From the NCBI GenBank assembly GCA_964549615.1, contig CAZJVP010000076.1:1-64000 (forward strand): DNA of 64,000 bases. Reading direction: 5' to 3'. Both the position numbers and the translations under genes were made by a program. The notes under the pieces were generated by a model that worked only from the letters and a program-made list of their open reading frames with translations, had not been told where the DNA came from and did not search any database. This DNA comes from CAYVLA01 sp964549615 [NCBI: uncultured Thermococci archaeon]. Its GTDB lineage: Archaea; CAYQAE01; CAYVLA01. Below, one piece after another: positions 40,751 to 49,093 of this stretch (its first letter is position 1; each line of letters begins with the position of its first letter).

Positions 40751-41638
40751 GTGGTGTCTTGGATCCGATATCTGCGTGCAAAGCTTCCTCCAAAGGCGCC
40801 GAAACCGATCCTGGTGAAGGGACTAGGGGTCGTTTTCCGAGGCACCGTCCGCAGGCGAACCCGCGCCTCTACATTTTTCTTGGGTTCCGCCCAAAGGAGG
40901 TCGATGGCCTCCTTTGTCGTGACGGACATCGCATTCATGCCAAATGGGGTCGAGGGCCTACGTCTCTGGTCCAGAAAGCAGACCGCAATTTTGCCTCTAG
41001 AAAGAGGAAGGACGATCTCGTTCAGGGTTTCAGGCCAGCCCACGGCCAGCCGGCCGAAGGACCGATGCGCCCTCTGCGATGGGTCTCTGTGCCTGAAGGC
41101 AAGGATGGATTGCACGGTCCCCCATGTTTTGTACCTTGCCCTTTTCGGCCGGGCAGCCAAGATCGGCGTCACCAGGGAATCGAGATACGAAAAGAGAATT
41201 AGGGAGCAGGGAGCACCGTTTGCATGTGTCGTGGCCAGGTTCGAAGATGGCCTGGAGGCCCGCAGGGCGGAGAGGGCCTACTCGGCTTGGGAGGGCGTTA
41301 GGCTCTCTGTCAGGTTCGAGGACAAAGTTGGCGCGATCGGAAAGGTACCGGACGTGTTGGAGGCAAACCGGATAGTGAGGACTATCCCCCTTCCCGCCGT
41401 CCCGCAGCTGGAGGACATGAGGCACCTCTATCAGAACCCGGATCTTGACTCGATGGAGACTCCACTGATTCTTGACGGGGACGTGGTCAAGGGCAGGGTT
41501 GAGGACACGCGCGGTGAGGCGCTGTACTTCAGGCACCGGGACAACCTCTACGCGTACGATCTGAGGAGGACCCTGGGAAGGAGCCTTGGCCTCGGCGAAC
41601 ACAAGGTGGAGGCGCAGATGACGCTGAGCAACTTCTGA
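40751..41638 (+). CDS. DUF2797 family protein
   Basis: 295 residues if GTG 40751 is the start, which is uncertain. A zinc-type group (CALCDGSLCLKARMDC, around residue 110) precedes PHVLYLALFGRAAKIGVTRESRYEKRIREQGA, the conserved core of DUF2797, which is distantly GIY-YIG-like (the VYLA...KVGVT strand pair). A C-terminal beta domain follows. Function unknown. It is followed 11 bases later by the PHP-domain gene. Confidence 0.78.
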   Translation: MVSWIRYLRAKLPPKAPKPILVKGLGVVFRGTVRRRTRASTFFLGSAQRRSMASFVVTDIAFMPNGVEGLRLWSRKQTAILPLERGRTISFRVSGQPTASRPKDRCALCDGSLCLKARMDCTVPHVLYLALFGRAAKIGVTRESRYEKRIREQGAPFACVVARFEDGLEARRAERAYSAWEGVRLSVRFEDKVGAIGKVPDVLEANRIVRTIPLPAVPQLEDMRHLYQNPDLDSMETPLILDGDVVKGRVEDTRGEALYFRHRDNLYAYDLRRTLGRSLGLGEHKVEAQMTLSNF

Positions 41639-41649
41639 AGGGGTTGCCC

Positions 41650-42408
41650 ATGGTTCCTCGCTTCAATATGCATGTGCATACTTGGCGATCATCATGCGCC
41701 AAGCCCGAGATGCTTCTGGAGTCGATCAACAGGAAGGCTCGGTCAGCCGGGCTGCGGTACGTAGGTCTGTCTGATCACATCGACGTTGCTGCGCATAACG
41801 ACCGTCCCACGCGGAATCGCGAGGATCTGTCGATGGGCTCGTGGGATGTCAATTTCCTGGTGGGTTGCGAGGCAACGGCTCTGTCTCCTAGCCGCGTGGC
41901 CGTTTTCGATGACGTGGCCCGTCGGCTGGACTACGTGATGGTCGCGGCAAACCACTACCACCTGGGGGTCGTGGAGAATCCTGCTCGCCGAGAAGCTTCT
42001 TCGTATGCCTCTCACTACCTGAGGATGCTCGAAGGGGTCCTAGGCTGGGGCTTGGCCGACATAGTTGCGCACCCATTTCTTCATTCAAAGATCGCCAGGG
42101 TACTGAACCCCCTGGATGTCCTTGAGTGCTATGATTGGGATGAACTGGAAAGGATCTTGGTTGAGTCGGCGCAAAGGGGCCTTAGCTTTGAGTTGAGGCC
42201 CGGTTCGTTGAGCGCTGCGCCCGAGTTCTTCCGTGAGCTTGTTCGATTGTGCAGGGAAAGCGGGGTGAAGTTCAGCCTGGGCAGCGACGCCCACAGGCTT
42301 TGCGAAATCGGGTATCCACCCCATTTCGGCGACGAACTGGAATCGATCGGAGTGAGAAACAGCGATCTCATCGAGCCAGAACAGTTCCTGGTTTCTTCGC
42401 CCAGGTGA
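41650..42408 (+). CDS. PHP-domain phosphoesterase
   Basis: 252 residues from ATG 41650 (MVPRFNMHVHTW). Metal-binding motifs of PHP enzymes are visible: H-V-H-T (motif 1), LSDHIDV (motif 2), GCEATAL (motif 3), AANHYHLG, DIVAHPFLH and LGSDAH (final motif). Size and order match histidinol-phosphatase-like PHP proteins. Substrate is unknown; histidinol phosphate is one possibility. Probably co-transcribed with the DUF2797 gene. Confidence 0.88.
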   Translation: MVPRFNMHVHTWRSSCAKPEMLLESINRKARSAGLRYVGLSDHIDVAAHNDRPTRNREDLSMGSWDVNFLVGCEATALSPSRVAVFDDVARRLDYVMVAANHYHLGVVENPARREASSYASHYLRMLEGVLGWGLADIVAHPFLHSKIARVLNPLDVLECYDWDELERILVESAQRGLSFELRPGSLSAAPEFFRELVRLCRESGVKFSLGSDAHRLCEIGYPPHFGDELESIGVRNSDLIEPEQFLVSSPR

Positions 42409-42520
42409 AAGAGCCCATCGCCCCCTGGGGCGTGACGCGGGAGAGCGACGAAATTGGCCTTCCCGCCCGCAGCCGGCTGCGCCATGGGCCATGGCCATGG
42501 CATGAACCCTGAGCCTGAGC

Positions 42521-42535
42521 TCCGAGCCGCGAGCC
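42521..42535 (+). repeat. Target-site duplication, left copy
   Basis: TCCGAGCCGCGAGCC directly abuts the left terminal repeat of the insertion sequence and is repeated without change at 43578-43592. Confidence 0.85.
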
Positions 42536-43577
42536 TGCGTTATCCGAAATTTATTTCCGCCCCCTGTTTGGGCCGGGTCGGTGGTCAAGCTAACCGACTC
42601 AAGGATTCGATGGATCATACGCCAGAAAGAGAAGGGAGAGATGACCGAGAAGAAGATCGCAGCTGTCTACGGCATCACCACAAGAAGACTACGACAACTA
42701 TGGACCCAGTACAGATCCACCGGACAGATGCCCACCCTATCCCAGCCAGGCAGGCCCACAACACCACGGGATCCCGGGGAAGAAGACCTGGTCCTGGAGG
42801 CGTACAAGAAGCACCACGTCTGCGCGGTTGTACTGGAACACCTCATCCAGAAGGATCACTCCACAAGGATTCCGCACAACCGGATCCACACAATCCTGAT
42901 CAAACATGGCTACGCCAAGAAGACCCCCCGCAAACAGAGAAAGCGCAGATGGGTCAGATACGAGAGAAAGCACTCCATGTCGCTCTGGCATCTTGACTGG
43001 TTTGCCCTTGGCAAGATCGCTCCATCCCTAGGGAGGTGGCTTCTGGTCGTGCAGGACGATGCGTCCAGGAGGGTTATGGGGTTTGGCGTCTTTGACCAGC
43101 CCACCGCTGCGGGCAGCGTCAAGGTGCTTGAGGATGCTATAGGGATGCATGGTGACCCGGATTCCGTGATCACGGATAAGGGTACACAGTTCTACGCTGT
43201 TGAGAGTGATGGTAGAAAGAAGGGTTTCAACGAGTTCGAGCTCTTCCTCCAGGTGCACGGCATCAGCCATATCCTGGCTAGGACCAGTCATCCCCAGACC
43301 AATGGCAAGATCGAGCGCTTCTTCCAGACCTTGGCAAGCCAGATGGATCACTACTCGTCTCTTGACGGTCTTGTTGAGTGGTATAATACTCGGAGGCCCC
43401 ATATGAGTCTGGGCATGGTCACACCTGAGGAGGCTTTCTGGCGCAGGCTGGGAGCTGAGAGGGTTCTCGGGAGGGCCAGCCATCTACTTTACCGGGAACT
43501 GGAACCTGCCGCGAAGTGACCTAGATGACCCACAAAAAGCACGCCCAGAAAAGAGGAAATAATTATGGGATAACACA
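42536..43577 (+). mobile_element. Complete IS481-family insertion sequence, 1042 bp
   Basis: The element is bounded by imperfect terminal inverted repeats (42536-42558 TGCGTTATCCGAAATTTATT... and 43555-43577, 19 of 23 bases identical on reversal) and flanked by a perfect 15-bp direct repeat. It encodes one intact transposase. The identical target duplication and open reading frame indicate a recent insertion. It lies between the PHP gene and pyrG and leaves the pyrG TATA region (43598) just outside its right end. Confidence 0.9.
42581..43519 (+). CDS. IS481-type DDE transposase
   Basis: 312 residues from GTG. An N-terminal helix-turn-helix (KKIAAVYGITTRRLRQLW) is followed by a second HTH-like region and an rve/integrase core. 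The catalytic triad is visible: Asp in LWHLDWFALG, Asp in VITDKGTQF and Glu in TNGKIERFFQTL. YNTRRPHMSLGMVTPEEAF is the usual C-terminal family motif. The frame is intact. Confidence 0.93.
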   Translation: MVKLTDSRIRWIIRQKEKGEMTEKKIAAVYGITTRRLRQLWTQYRSTGQMPTLSQPGRPTTPRDPGEEDLVLEAYKKHHVCAVVLEHLIQKDHSTRIPHNRIHTILIKHGYAKKTPRKQRKRRWVRYERKHSMSLWHLDWFALGKIAPSLGRWLLVVQDDASRRVMGFGVFDQPTAAGSVKVLEDAIGMHGDPDSVITDKGTQFYAVESDGRKKGFNEFELFLQVHGISHILARTSHPQTNGKIERFFQTLASQMDHYSSLDGLVEWYNTRRPHMSLGMVTPEEAFWRRLGAERVLGRASHLLYRELEPAAK

Positions 43578-43592
43578 TCCGAGCCGCGAGCC
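43578..43592 (+). repeat. Target-site duplication, right copy
   Basis: TCCGAGCCGCGAGCC, identical to 42521-42535, immediately follows the right terminal repeat. Confidence 0.85.
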
Positions 43593-43597
43593 CGAAA

Positions 43598-43609
43598 GCT
43601 ATAATAGCA
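43598..43609 (+). promoter_or_regulatory. TATA-like element upstream of pyrG
   Basis: GCTATAATAGCA lies six bases beyond the target duplication and about 100 bases before the pyrG start. The insertion sequence therefore separates this promoter from any upstream control sites. Confidence 0.45.
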
Positions 43610-43708
43610 CATGCTGACAACCTCGCGCATGCCGACCACCGAGCGCCTGCCGTTTGCCTCGCCACTCGTATTTGGGTCACCCAGCTTTCATTCACGGGGG
43701 TGGCTCCC

Positions 43709-45370
43709 GTGACCAAGTATGTCATCGTCACAGGGGGGGTCATGAGTGGATTGGGAAAGGGGATCACAGCGGCCTCCATAGGCAAGATGCTCCAGGCGCG
43801 CGGGTACACCGTCACCGCGATGAAAGCCGACGGTTACTTCAACTACGACGCCGGGACGCTCAGGCCTACGGAACACGGCGAGGTATGGGTCACACATGAC
43901 GGCGGCGAGATAGACGAGGATTTCGGGCACTACGAGAGGTTCCTGGACATATCGTTGCCCAAGAACCACAACGTGACCTCCGGGCAAATCTACGGGCAGG
44001 TCATCCAGAACGAGAGGCAGGGCAAGTACCTGGGCACGACCGTCCAGTTCATCCCACACGTGACCGACGAGGTTAAGAGAAGGATCCGTGAGGTCGCGCT
44101 CAGCGAACAGGTCGACATCCTGATATTCGAGATCGGGGGGGTGGTGGGCGACTACGAGAATCTCCACTTCACGGAGGCGGTCCGCCAGATGCGGATGGAG
44201 GAAGGCCCGAGGTCCCTCGTTCACGTTCATGTCAGCTACGTCCCGATCCCCGAACACTTGGGAGAACCAAAGACGAAGCCGACCCAGCATTCCGTGTACA
44301 AGCTCCGGGAGCAAGGCATCCCGCCCGACTTCATAGTTTGCAGATCGAGCAGGATGATGGACGAGGTCAGGAGGAGCAAGATCTCGCTCTTCTGCGATGT
44401 CTACCCGCAGGACATAGTATCCAATCCGGACATGGAGTGCATATACGAGATACCCCTCATTCTTGAGGAACAGGGGCTCGGGGAAAGGCTCACGGAAAGG
44501 CTCGGCCTGAGATACAAGAAGCCGCGGCTGGAGGAGTGGGCCGCGATGGTTCAGCGGATGAAGAACCCCAAGACCTGGGTCCGGATCGCCTTGGTGGGGA
44601 AGTACGTGGACACGGGGTCTTACAGGCTTCCCGACTCCTACGTGTCGATAAACGAGGCGATAAAGCACGCCGCGGCCTGGCACGAGGCTGGCGCCAAGAT
44701 ATCGTGGATCGACTCAAAGCAGTTTGAGACGGATCGGGATTCGCTCGGATGCCTTGACGCTCAAGACGGCATCATAATTCCCGGCGGCTTCGGGACGACG
44801 GGCGTTGAGGGCAAGATCAAGGCTGTGGAATATGCGAGGGTGAAGGGCATCCCCTTCCTCGGCATCTGCTTCGGATTCCAGTGCGCGGTCGTGGAGTACG
44901 CGCGTAACAAGATGGGCCTTGAGGGGGCAAACAGCACAGAGATCGATCCGGACACACCACATCCCGTCATCGACATCCTTCCGGAGCAGGAGAAGATCAT
45001 CAGGGAAAGCAGGTACGGGGCAACGATGAGGCTGGGGGCATACCCTGCAAAGCTCACGCCAAAGACCAAGATCGCCCAGCTGTACGAGTCCCTGGGCAGG
45101 GTGGAAAAGGAGGGGCTGGTGTTCGAGCGGCATCGCCACAGGTATGAGGTGAGTCCAAGGTACTCCGAGATGATAGACGCCGCCGGCATGAGGTTCGTGG
45201 GAAAGTCCCCCGACGGGCTGCTCATGGAGTTCTTTGAGGTGGACTCTCACCCCTACTTCGTCGGAACCCAAGCGCACCCGGAGTTCCTCTCAAGGCCCCT
45301 GTCGCCCGCGCCGCTTTTCGTGGGCCTGATCGAGGCAGCTCTTAAGAGGGCCGGAGCGAGGACATCATGA
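43709..45370 (+). CDS. pyrG: CTP synthase
   Basis: 553 residues from GTG 43709 (MTKYVIVTGGVMSGLGKG), with a GGGGGTGG-type SD. The synthetase half has the P-loop, K-A-D-G-Y-F-N-Y-D-A-G-T and HGEVWVTHDGGEID. The glutaminase half has nucleophile Cys in LGICFGFQ and the HPEF catalytic His/Glu near the end. It makes CTP from UTP, ATP and glutamine. An alternative GTG lies three codons upstream. The next gene overlaps the stop by four bases (ATGA). Confidence 0.96.
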   Translation: MTKYVIVTGGVMSGLGKGITAASIGKMLQARGYTVTAMKADGYFNYDAGTLRPTEHGEVWVTHDGGEIDEDFGHYERFLDISLPKNHNVTSGQIYGQVIQNERQGKYLGTTVQFIPHVTDEVKRRIREVALSEQVDILIFEIGGVVGDYENLHFTEAVRQMRMEEGPRSLVHVHVSYVPIPEHLGEPKTKPTQHSVYKLREQGIPPDFIVCRSSRMMDEVRRSKISLFCDVYPQDIVSNPDMECIYEIPLILEEQGLGERLTERLGLRYKKPRLEEWAAMVQRMKNPKTWVRIALVGKYVDTGSYRLPDSYVSINEAIKHAAAWHEAGAKISWIDSKQFETDRDSLGCLDAQDGIIIPGGFGTTGVEGKIKAVEYARVKGIPFLGICFGFQCAVVEYARNKMGLEGANSTEIDPDTPHPVIDILPEQEKIIRESRYGATMRLGAYPAKLTPKTKIAQLYESLGRVEKEGLVFERHRHRYEVSPRYSEMIDAAGMRFVGKSPDGLLMEFFEVDSHPYFVGTQAHPEFLSRPLSPAPLFVGLIEAALKRAGARTS

Positions 45371-46323
45371 GCTCGTCGCCACGGGGCTTCCTTTTCCCGC
45401 AAGTGGACCCGATAGTCTCGGCCCAACAGCTCTCCATCTTTCTGGAGGTATCTGGCGAACCGAAGCCAGGGAATGTGACGAGGCGCAAGGCCTTTCCCGA
45501 GATCTCTTACGACGATTTCGCCTTCGCTTCAGCCTCGATCCGAGACCCGCTGCGGCGTTCCTACAGGCGTGCAAGGAGCGCGGCCTGTGAGGGGAAGAGG
45601 CTCTGCGGGCTCTGGGGACGGGCGCTTCTTGAGTCCAGCAAGGAGTCCATGTTCGGGCTTTCGAACACGATATTCGGGACCCTGCTCGTCGAGATACCAT
45701 TGGGAATTGGGGCAAGCGTCGCGAGGCCATGGGACAGCGTGGTGCGGAAGGCCGAAGAGGTCGTCCGAGCCTCGGACTGGACAGATTCGCTGGATTTCGT
45801 CAGATCGATCCGAGGTTGCGGCGTGGGCAACCTGTCCCACCCGGGCTTCGTGCGATCGGACGAGGCGCTGGATCTTGAGGACCCGGCAATTGAGGCCAAG
45901 ATAAGAAAAAGGAAGGTGAGCCTTGAACGCCTGCTCGCGCCCTCGGTCGGATACGACCTTCTAGCATCGGAGCTCGTTGGAGGCTTCCCCATCATCAGCA
46001 AGTACGCCCCTAAGTTCGTGGCATGGCTTCGCGAGTTCCAGGACCCGATCAAGGCGTCGGCTGCAACATACTGTTCGCTGCTAGCGGAATACCCCGACTC
46101 GCTGGTGGGCCGCAAGGCCGGAGCCGAAGTGGCAAAGCAGGTAATGGTACGCGCAGCAAGGGTGATGCGGTTCCCGCTCTTCTCGGCCAGATGGCTTAAG
46201 GGGATGGAGAGGCTGGATGCGGACCTGAGAAAGAGGGACCTGAACCCCGGAACGCTTGCCGACCTGACGGCCGCAAGCATCTTCCTCGCTCTCATTGGAG
46301 CCGTGCCTACTTCCGCTGTATGA
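45367..46323 (+). CDS. Triphosphoribosyl-dephospho-CoA synthase family protein
   Basis: 318 residues, overlapping pyrG by four bases. EPKPGNVTR near the N-terminus and LNPGTLADLTAASIFLAL near the C-terminus are the CitG/MdcB signatures. Bacterial members build the prosthetic group of citrate or malonate lyases from ATP and dephospho-CoA. No lyase genes are seen nearby, and archaea often carry this family without them, so it may make a related phosphoribosyl cofactor. It converges with rpiA, overlapping by 17 bases. Confidence 0.85.
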   Translation: MSSSPRGFLFPQVDPIVSAQQLSIFLEVSGEPKPGNVTRRKAFPEISYDDFAFASASIRDPLRRSYRRARSAACEGKRLCGLWGRALLESSKESMFGLSNTIFGTLLVEIPLGIGASVARPWDSVVRKAEEVVRASDWTDSLDFVRSIRGCGVGNLSHPGFVRSDEALDLEDPAIEAKIRKRKVSLERLLAPSVGYDLLASELVGGFPIISKYAPKFVAWLREFQDPIKASAATYCSLLAEYPDSLVGRKAGAEVAKQVMVRAARVMRFPLFSARWLKGMERLDADLRKRDLNPGTLADLTAASIFLALIGAVPTSAV

Positions 46324-47002
46324 CTCGCGTCCCCGAGCTTGTCCCGACGATGACCAGATCAGCGACCTGACAAAAGATGCCGCTGTCGACTACTCCAGGT
46401 ATCGACCTTATGTCCGCCTCGAGCGCATCGGGGTCAGCGATCGGGCCAAAGTCGCAGTCCAGAATGAGGTTCCCGTTGTCCGTTCTGAATGGTCCCTTTC
46501 CTCCCTCGGCCATCCTGATCTTACATCTTCCGCCGAGGTCGGATATCTCGCGCGAAACCAAGGGAAGCGCGAAGGGGATGATTTCGACGGGAACCGGGCT
46601 CTTCTCTCCCAGCCGTCGCGAAAGCTTGGATTCATCGACCACTATCGCGACGAACTCGCTTGCCCTTGCGACGATCTTCTCCCTAACGTGCGCGCCGCCG
46701 CCCCCCTTTATGAGGTTGAGATCGGCGTCGACCTCGTCCGCGCCGTCGATATCCAGATCCAGTCTCGGGCGTTCCTCGAGGCCGATCAACGGGATGCCGA
46801 GCTCCTTGGCAAGGCTCTCGGTCGGGAGGGAGGTGGGAACCCCCGATACGCGAAGGCCTTCATTCTTGATTCTGTTGGAGAGCTCCTTCAAGAAATAGTG
46901 GACGGTGGACCCCGTGCCGAGCCCAAGGGCCATTCCGTCCTTGACCAGCCGTGCCGCCTCCATCCCTGCGTTGCGCTTGGCGACCTCGGTATCGGACCTC
47001 AC
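46307..47002 (-). CDS. rpiA: Ribose-5-phosphate isomerase A
   Basis: 231 residues. Phosphate loop GLGTGSTVHYFLKEL, DGADEVDADLNLIKGGGGAHVREKIVA (catalytic Asp/Glu/Lys) and DESKLSRRLG are the hallmark RpiA motifs. It interconverts ribose 5-phosphate and ribulose 5-phosphate. It lies 75 bases downstream of the PDCD5 gene on the same strand. Confidence 0.96.
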   Translation of the reverse strand: MRSDTEVAKRNAGMEAARLVKDGMALGLGTGSTVHYFLKELSNRIKNEGLRVSGVPTSLPTESLAKELGIPLIGLEERPRLDLDIDGADEVDADLNLIKGGGGAHVREKIVARASEFVAIVVDESKLSRRLGEKSPVPVEIIPFALPLVSREISDLGGRCKIRMAEGGKGPFRTDNGNLILDCDFGPIADPDALEADIRSIPGVVDSGIFCQVADLVIVGTSSGTRVIQRK

Positions 47003-47077
47003 ATCCTGCCTCGGGCCGTTACCAACTGAAAATGGTTTTGCCTTCCATTTTTCCCGGCTAGGACTGCGAGGGCTGGG

Positions 47078-47443
47078 CTACTCTCCCCGTTTCAGTTTCT
47101 CGGATATCTCCATGCGCTTTCCCTTCCTGACGAAGGAGATCGTAGGCTCAAGCCCCTTGATCTTGCGTTCGATTGCCTTGACTATGATCCTGTCGATCTT
47201 GTATCTGATCCTCCTCTGGACCACAAGCGCTATGATGGTCTCCTCGATCTTCGCGGCGACCTCGGGGTCGGATGAGCGGACCTCCTTCAGGTAGGCTAGG
47301 CCGTCCGGTTGCATGACCTGGGACAGTATGCGCTCGATCTCCTGCCGCTCCCTCTGCTTCCTCTCATCGGCGAGCTTCTTCTCCTTGAGCATCCTCTGCA
47401 TTTCGCGCATCTTCCGACGGCGTATCTCCTCTATGTCCTCCAT
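47078..47443 (-). CDS. PDCD5-like DNA-binding protein
   Basis: 121 residues. MEDIEEIRRRKMREMQRML starts a highly charged helix, then QEIERILSQVMQPDGLAYLKEVR and the helical bundle core (AAKIEETIIALVVQRRIRYK) end in a basic tail. It matches the archaeal PDCD5/TFAR19 family, which binds nucleic acid. It is encoded six bases after the geranylgeranyl reductase gene. Confidence 0.92.
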   Translation of the reverse strand: MEDIEEIRRRKMREMQRMLKEKKLADERKQRERQEIERILSQVMQPDGLAYLKEVRSSDPEVAAKIEETIIALVVQRRIRYKIDRIIVKAIERKIKGLEPTISFVRKGKRMEISEKLKRGE

Positions 47444-47449
47444 GCTCGA

Positions 47450-48634
47450 TCACACAAGTACCTTGCGGAGCTTCCACAGAAGCTTGGGCGAAGTGCTGGA
47501 CATAGCCCTGATTATCCCAAGGGTGTTGAACTCAACGCCCGATACATTCTGGAAGGCCTTCGCTATGCTGTCCAGCTCCTCGTCCTTGAGCTCAAGATAC
47601 ACGTCCTTCGCCTTTAGGAGTCTCCAGTGGTAGTTGCCGATCGCCTCGATCCAGCGTTCGTCGTAGAGGGCCAGCGATTTTCTGGAGAAGTCGCCGGTTT
47701 GCATGATCTCCCCTGCTGTCTTTCCCGCGATCTTTGCGCAGGTGACCGACGAGCCGATGCCTCCGCCCGTTATCGGGTTGACCTGCCTGGCCGCGTCGCC
47801 CACGAGCATCACGTTGTCTGCCACGGCCGATCTCAGCGGCCCCGAGACCGGAACCCCGCCGGCCTTGACCTCGATTATTGCTCCATCTTTGAATCTGTGG
47901 GAAAGACTTGGGTGCTCGATGAACGCGTCAAGGTACTCCACCGCCGGCTTGCCGGCGATCTTCGGTATGACCGCCAGTCCGACGTTTGCACGGTCATCCC
48001 CCTTCGGAAAGATCCAGGCATACCCTCCCGGAGCATAACATCGTCCCACGAACATCTCTATCTCATCATGCACGTCGATGCCTACCATCTCGTACTCGAT
48101 GCCGGACTCGATGTCGTTCGGACCCAGATGCGTGTCGATTCCCGCCCAACGGCCGACCTTCGACATGACTCCGTCAGCACCGATAACGATCTTTGCTCGG
48201 ATCTGTCTGGGCTCGCCGAACTCCTGGTACGAGACAACCGCCCTACTACCATCCCTCGAGAGCCCGGTGGCCTTACAGCAGAGCCTAAGGTCGGCGCCCG
48301 CATCGACGGCGAGGCGGCCCAGGTGCTTGTCGAAGATCTTCCTCTCCAGCACATAACCGAAATCGAACCCCTTGACGTTCTGTCTAAGGTCAACCGTGAT
48401 GCCGGAGGGGGAGATGAGCTTGACGTTCTCCACCCTCTTGGCAGTCCATGCGCCCTCGCCAAGGCCCAGCTCGTCCAAGACCTTGGAGGACACGCCCTCC
48501 GCACACTGGACCGGCTCCCCTATCTCGGCCCGTTTCTCAAGCAGGATCGTGTTGCACCCCGATTCGGCCGCGTACCGCGCCGCGGTGGAACCCGCGGGCC
48601 CAGCCCCGACGACTACGACGTCAGCCTCCTCCAA
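47450..48634 (-). CDS. Geranylgeranyl reductase family flavoprotein
   Basis: 394 residues from TTG 48634 (MEEADVVVVGAGPAGSTAAR). FAD-binding GAGPAG motif, GADGVMSKVGRWAG, and MLVGDAARQVNPITGGGIGSS are family signatures. Such enzymes saturate the geranylgeranyl chains of archaeal lipids, using reduced ferredoxin or similar donors. The ferredoxin gene immediately upstream overlaps it by 14 bases, suggesting the dedicated electron donor. An ORF from 48727 would overlap the ferredoxin gene by over 100 bases and is rejected. Confidence 0.93.
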   Translation of the reverse strand: MEEADVVVVGAGPAGSTAARYAAESGCNTILLEKRAEIGEPVQCAEGVSSKVLDELGLGEGAWTAKRVENVKLISPSGITVDLRQNVKGFDFGYVLERKIFDKHLGRLAVDAGADLRLCCKATGLSRDGSRAVVSYQEFGEPRQIRAKIVIGADGVMSKVGRWAGIDTHLGPNDIESGIEYEMVGIDVHDEIEMFVGRCYAPGGYAWIFPKGDDRANVGLAVIPKIAGKPAVEYLDAFIEHPSLSHRFKDGAIIEVKAGGVPVSGPLRSAVADNVMLVGDAARQVNPITGGGIGSSVTCAKIAGKTAGEIMQTGDFSRKSLALYDERWIEAIGNYHWRLLKAKDVYLELKDEELDSIAKAFQNVSGVEFNTLGIIRAMSSTSPKLLWKLRKVLV

Positions 48635-48815
48635 CCTCAGCCTCCCTCCTCTTGGCGATAGCGCCCAGGGGGCAGGTCCTGACGCAAATGAAGCAGCTGT
48701 TGCACCTGGAGGCGTCATGAACGACATTGAACTCCGAGACGTCTATGGCGTCGCGTTCGCACACGGCTGCACAAGCGCCACACCTCAGGCACTTCTCCAG
48801 CTTGATCTCGATCAA
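48621..48815 (-). CDS. 2x[4Fe-4S] ferredoxin
   Basis: 64 residues from TTG 48815 (MIEIKLEKCLRCGAC). Two CxxCxxCxxxC motifs: CLRCGACAAVC and CNSCFICVRTC. An upstream TTG at 48839 would precede the transcription start predicted from the TATA at 48843-48857. It overlaps the geranylgeranyl reductase gene and probably feeds it electrons. Confidence 0.9.
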   Translation of the reverse strand: MIEIKLEKCLRCGACAAVCERDAIDVSEFNVVHDASRCNSCFICVRTCPLGAIAKRREAEVGGG

Positions 48816-48842
48816 GCTCTCACTGGATCTAGGCGGCAACGC

Positions 48843-48857
48843 GTTTTATTAAATCAT
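48843..48857 (-). promoter_or_regulatory. TATA box of ferredoxin-GGR-PDCD5 unit
   Basis: On the minus strand ATGATTTAATAAAAC predicts a start near 48827. It separates this unit from the Nop10 gene, which ends at 48920. Confidence 0.6.
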
Positions 48858-48919
48858 TTGTGGGCGGGTGCAACATCACCGGCTCCTGGACTGCAATGCA
48901 AAACTGGGGTTCTGGGTGA

Positions 48920-49087
48920 TCAGGCGTTCGCGGTCCTTGACGACTTCAGCATTCGCCGATATCTGCCGAACTTGTCCTGGGGGGAGAACTTGGGCGGATG
49001 AGGGGTGCAAGTCCTTCCCCCGCATCTTGCGCAGGTTGGCTGCAGGGTGTAGACCTTGCAGGCCTTGCACCGCTTCAGCTTCTTCAA
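48920..49087 (-). CDS. nop10: H/ACA RNP protein Nop10
   Basis: 55 residues from TTG 49087: MKKLKRCKACKVYTLQP, TCARCGGRTCTPHPPKFSP and QDKFGRYRRML. The CxxC...CxxCG zinc ribbon and the PPKFSPQDKFGRYRR stretch are diagnostic of Nop10, a core part of the H/ACA pseudouridylation complex. It starts six bases after the eIF2-alpha stop, in the usual archaeal order. The frame is short and uses TTG, so automated callers may miss it. Confidence 0.95.
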   Translation of the reverse strand: MKKLKRCKACKVYTLQPTCARCGGRTCTPHPPKFSPQDKFGRYRRMLKSSRTANA

Positions 49088-49093
49088 GAGTTC

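Noticed and set aside
40694-41172. Long N-terminal extension of the ABC permease ORF on the minus strand
   Set aside because: It runs through the TATA region and antisense to the DUF2797 gene. The FtsX family starts at the ATG at 40632.
48635-48727. Upstream extension of geranylgeranyl reductase
   Set aside because: It overlaps most of the ferredoxin gene and lacks conservation; TTG 48634 gives the usual start just before the FAD motif.
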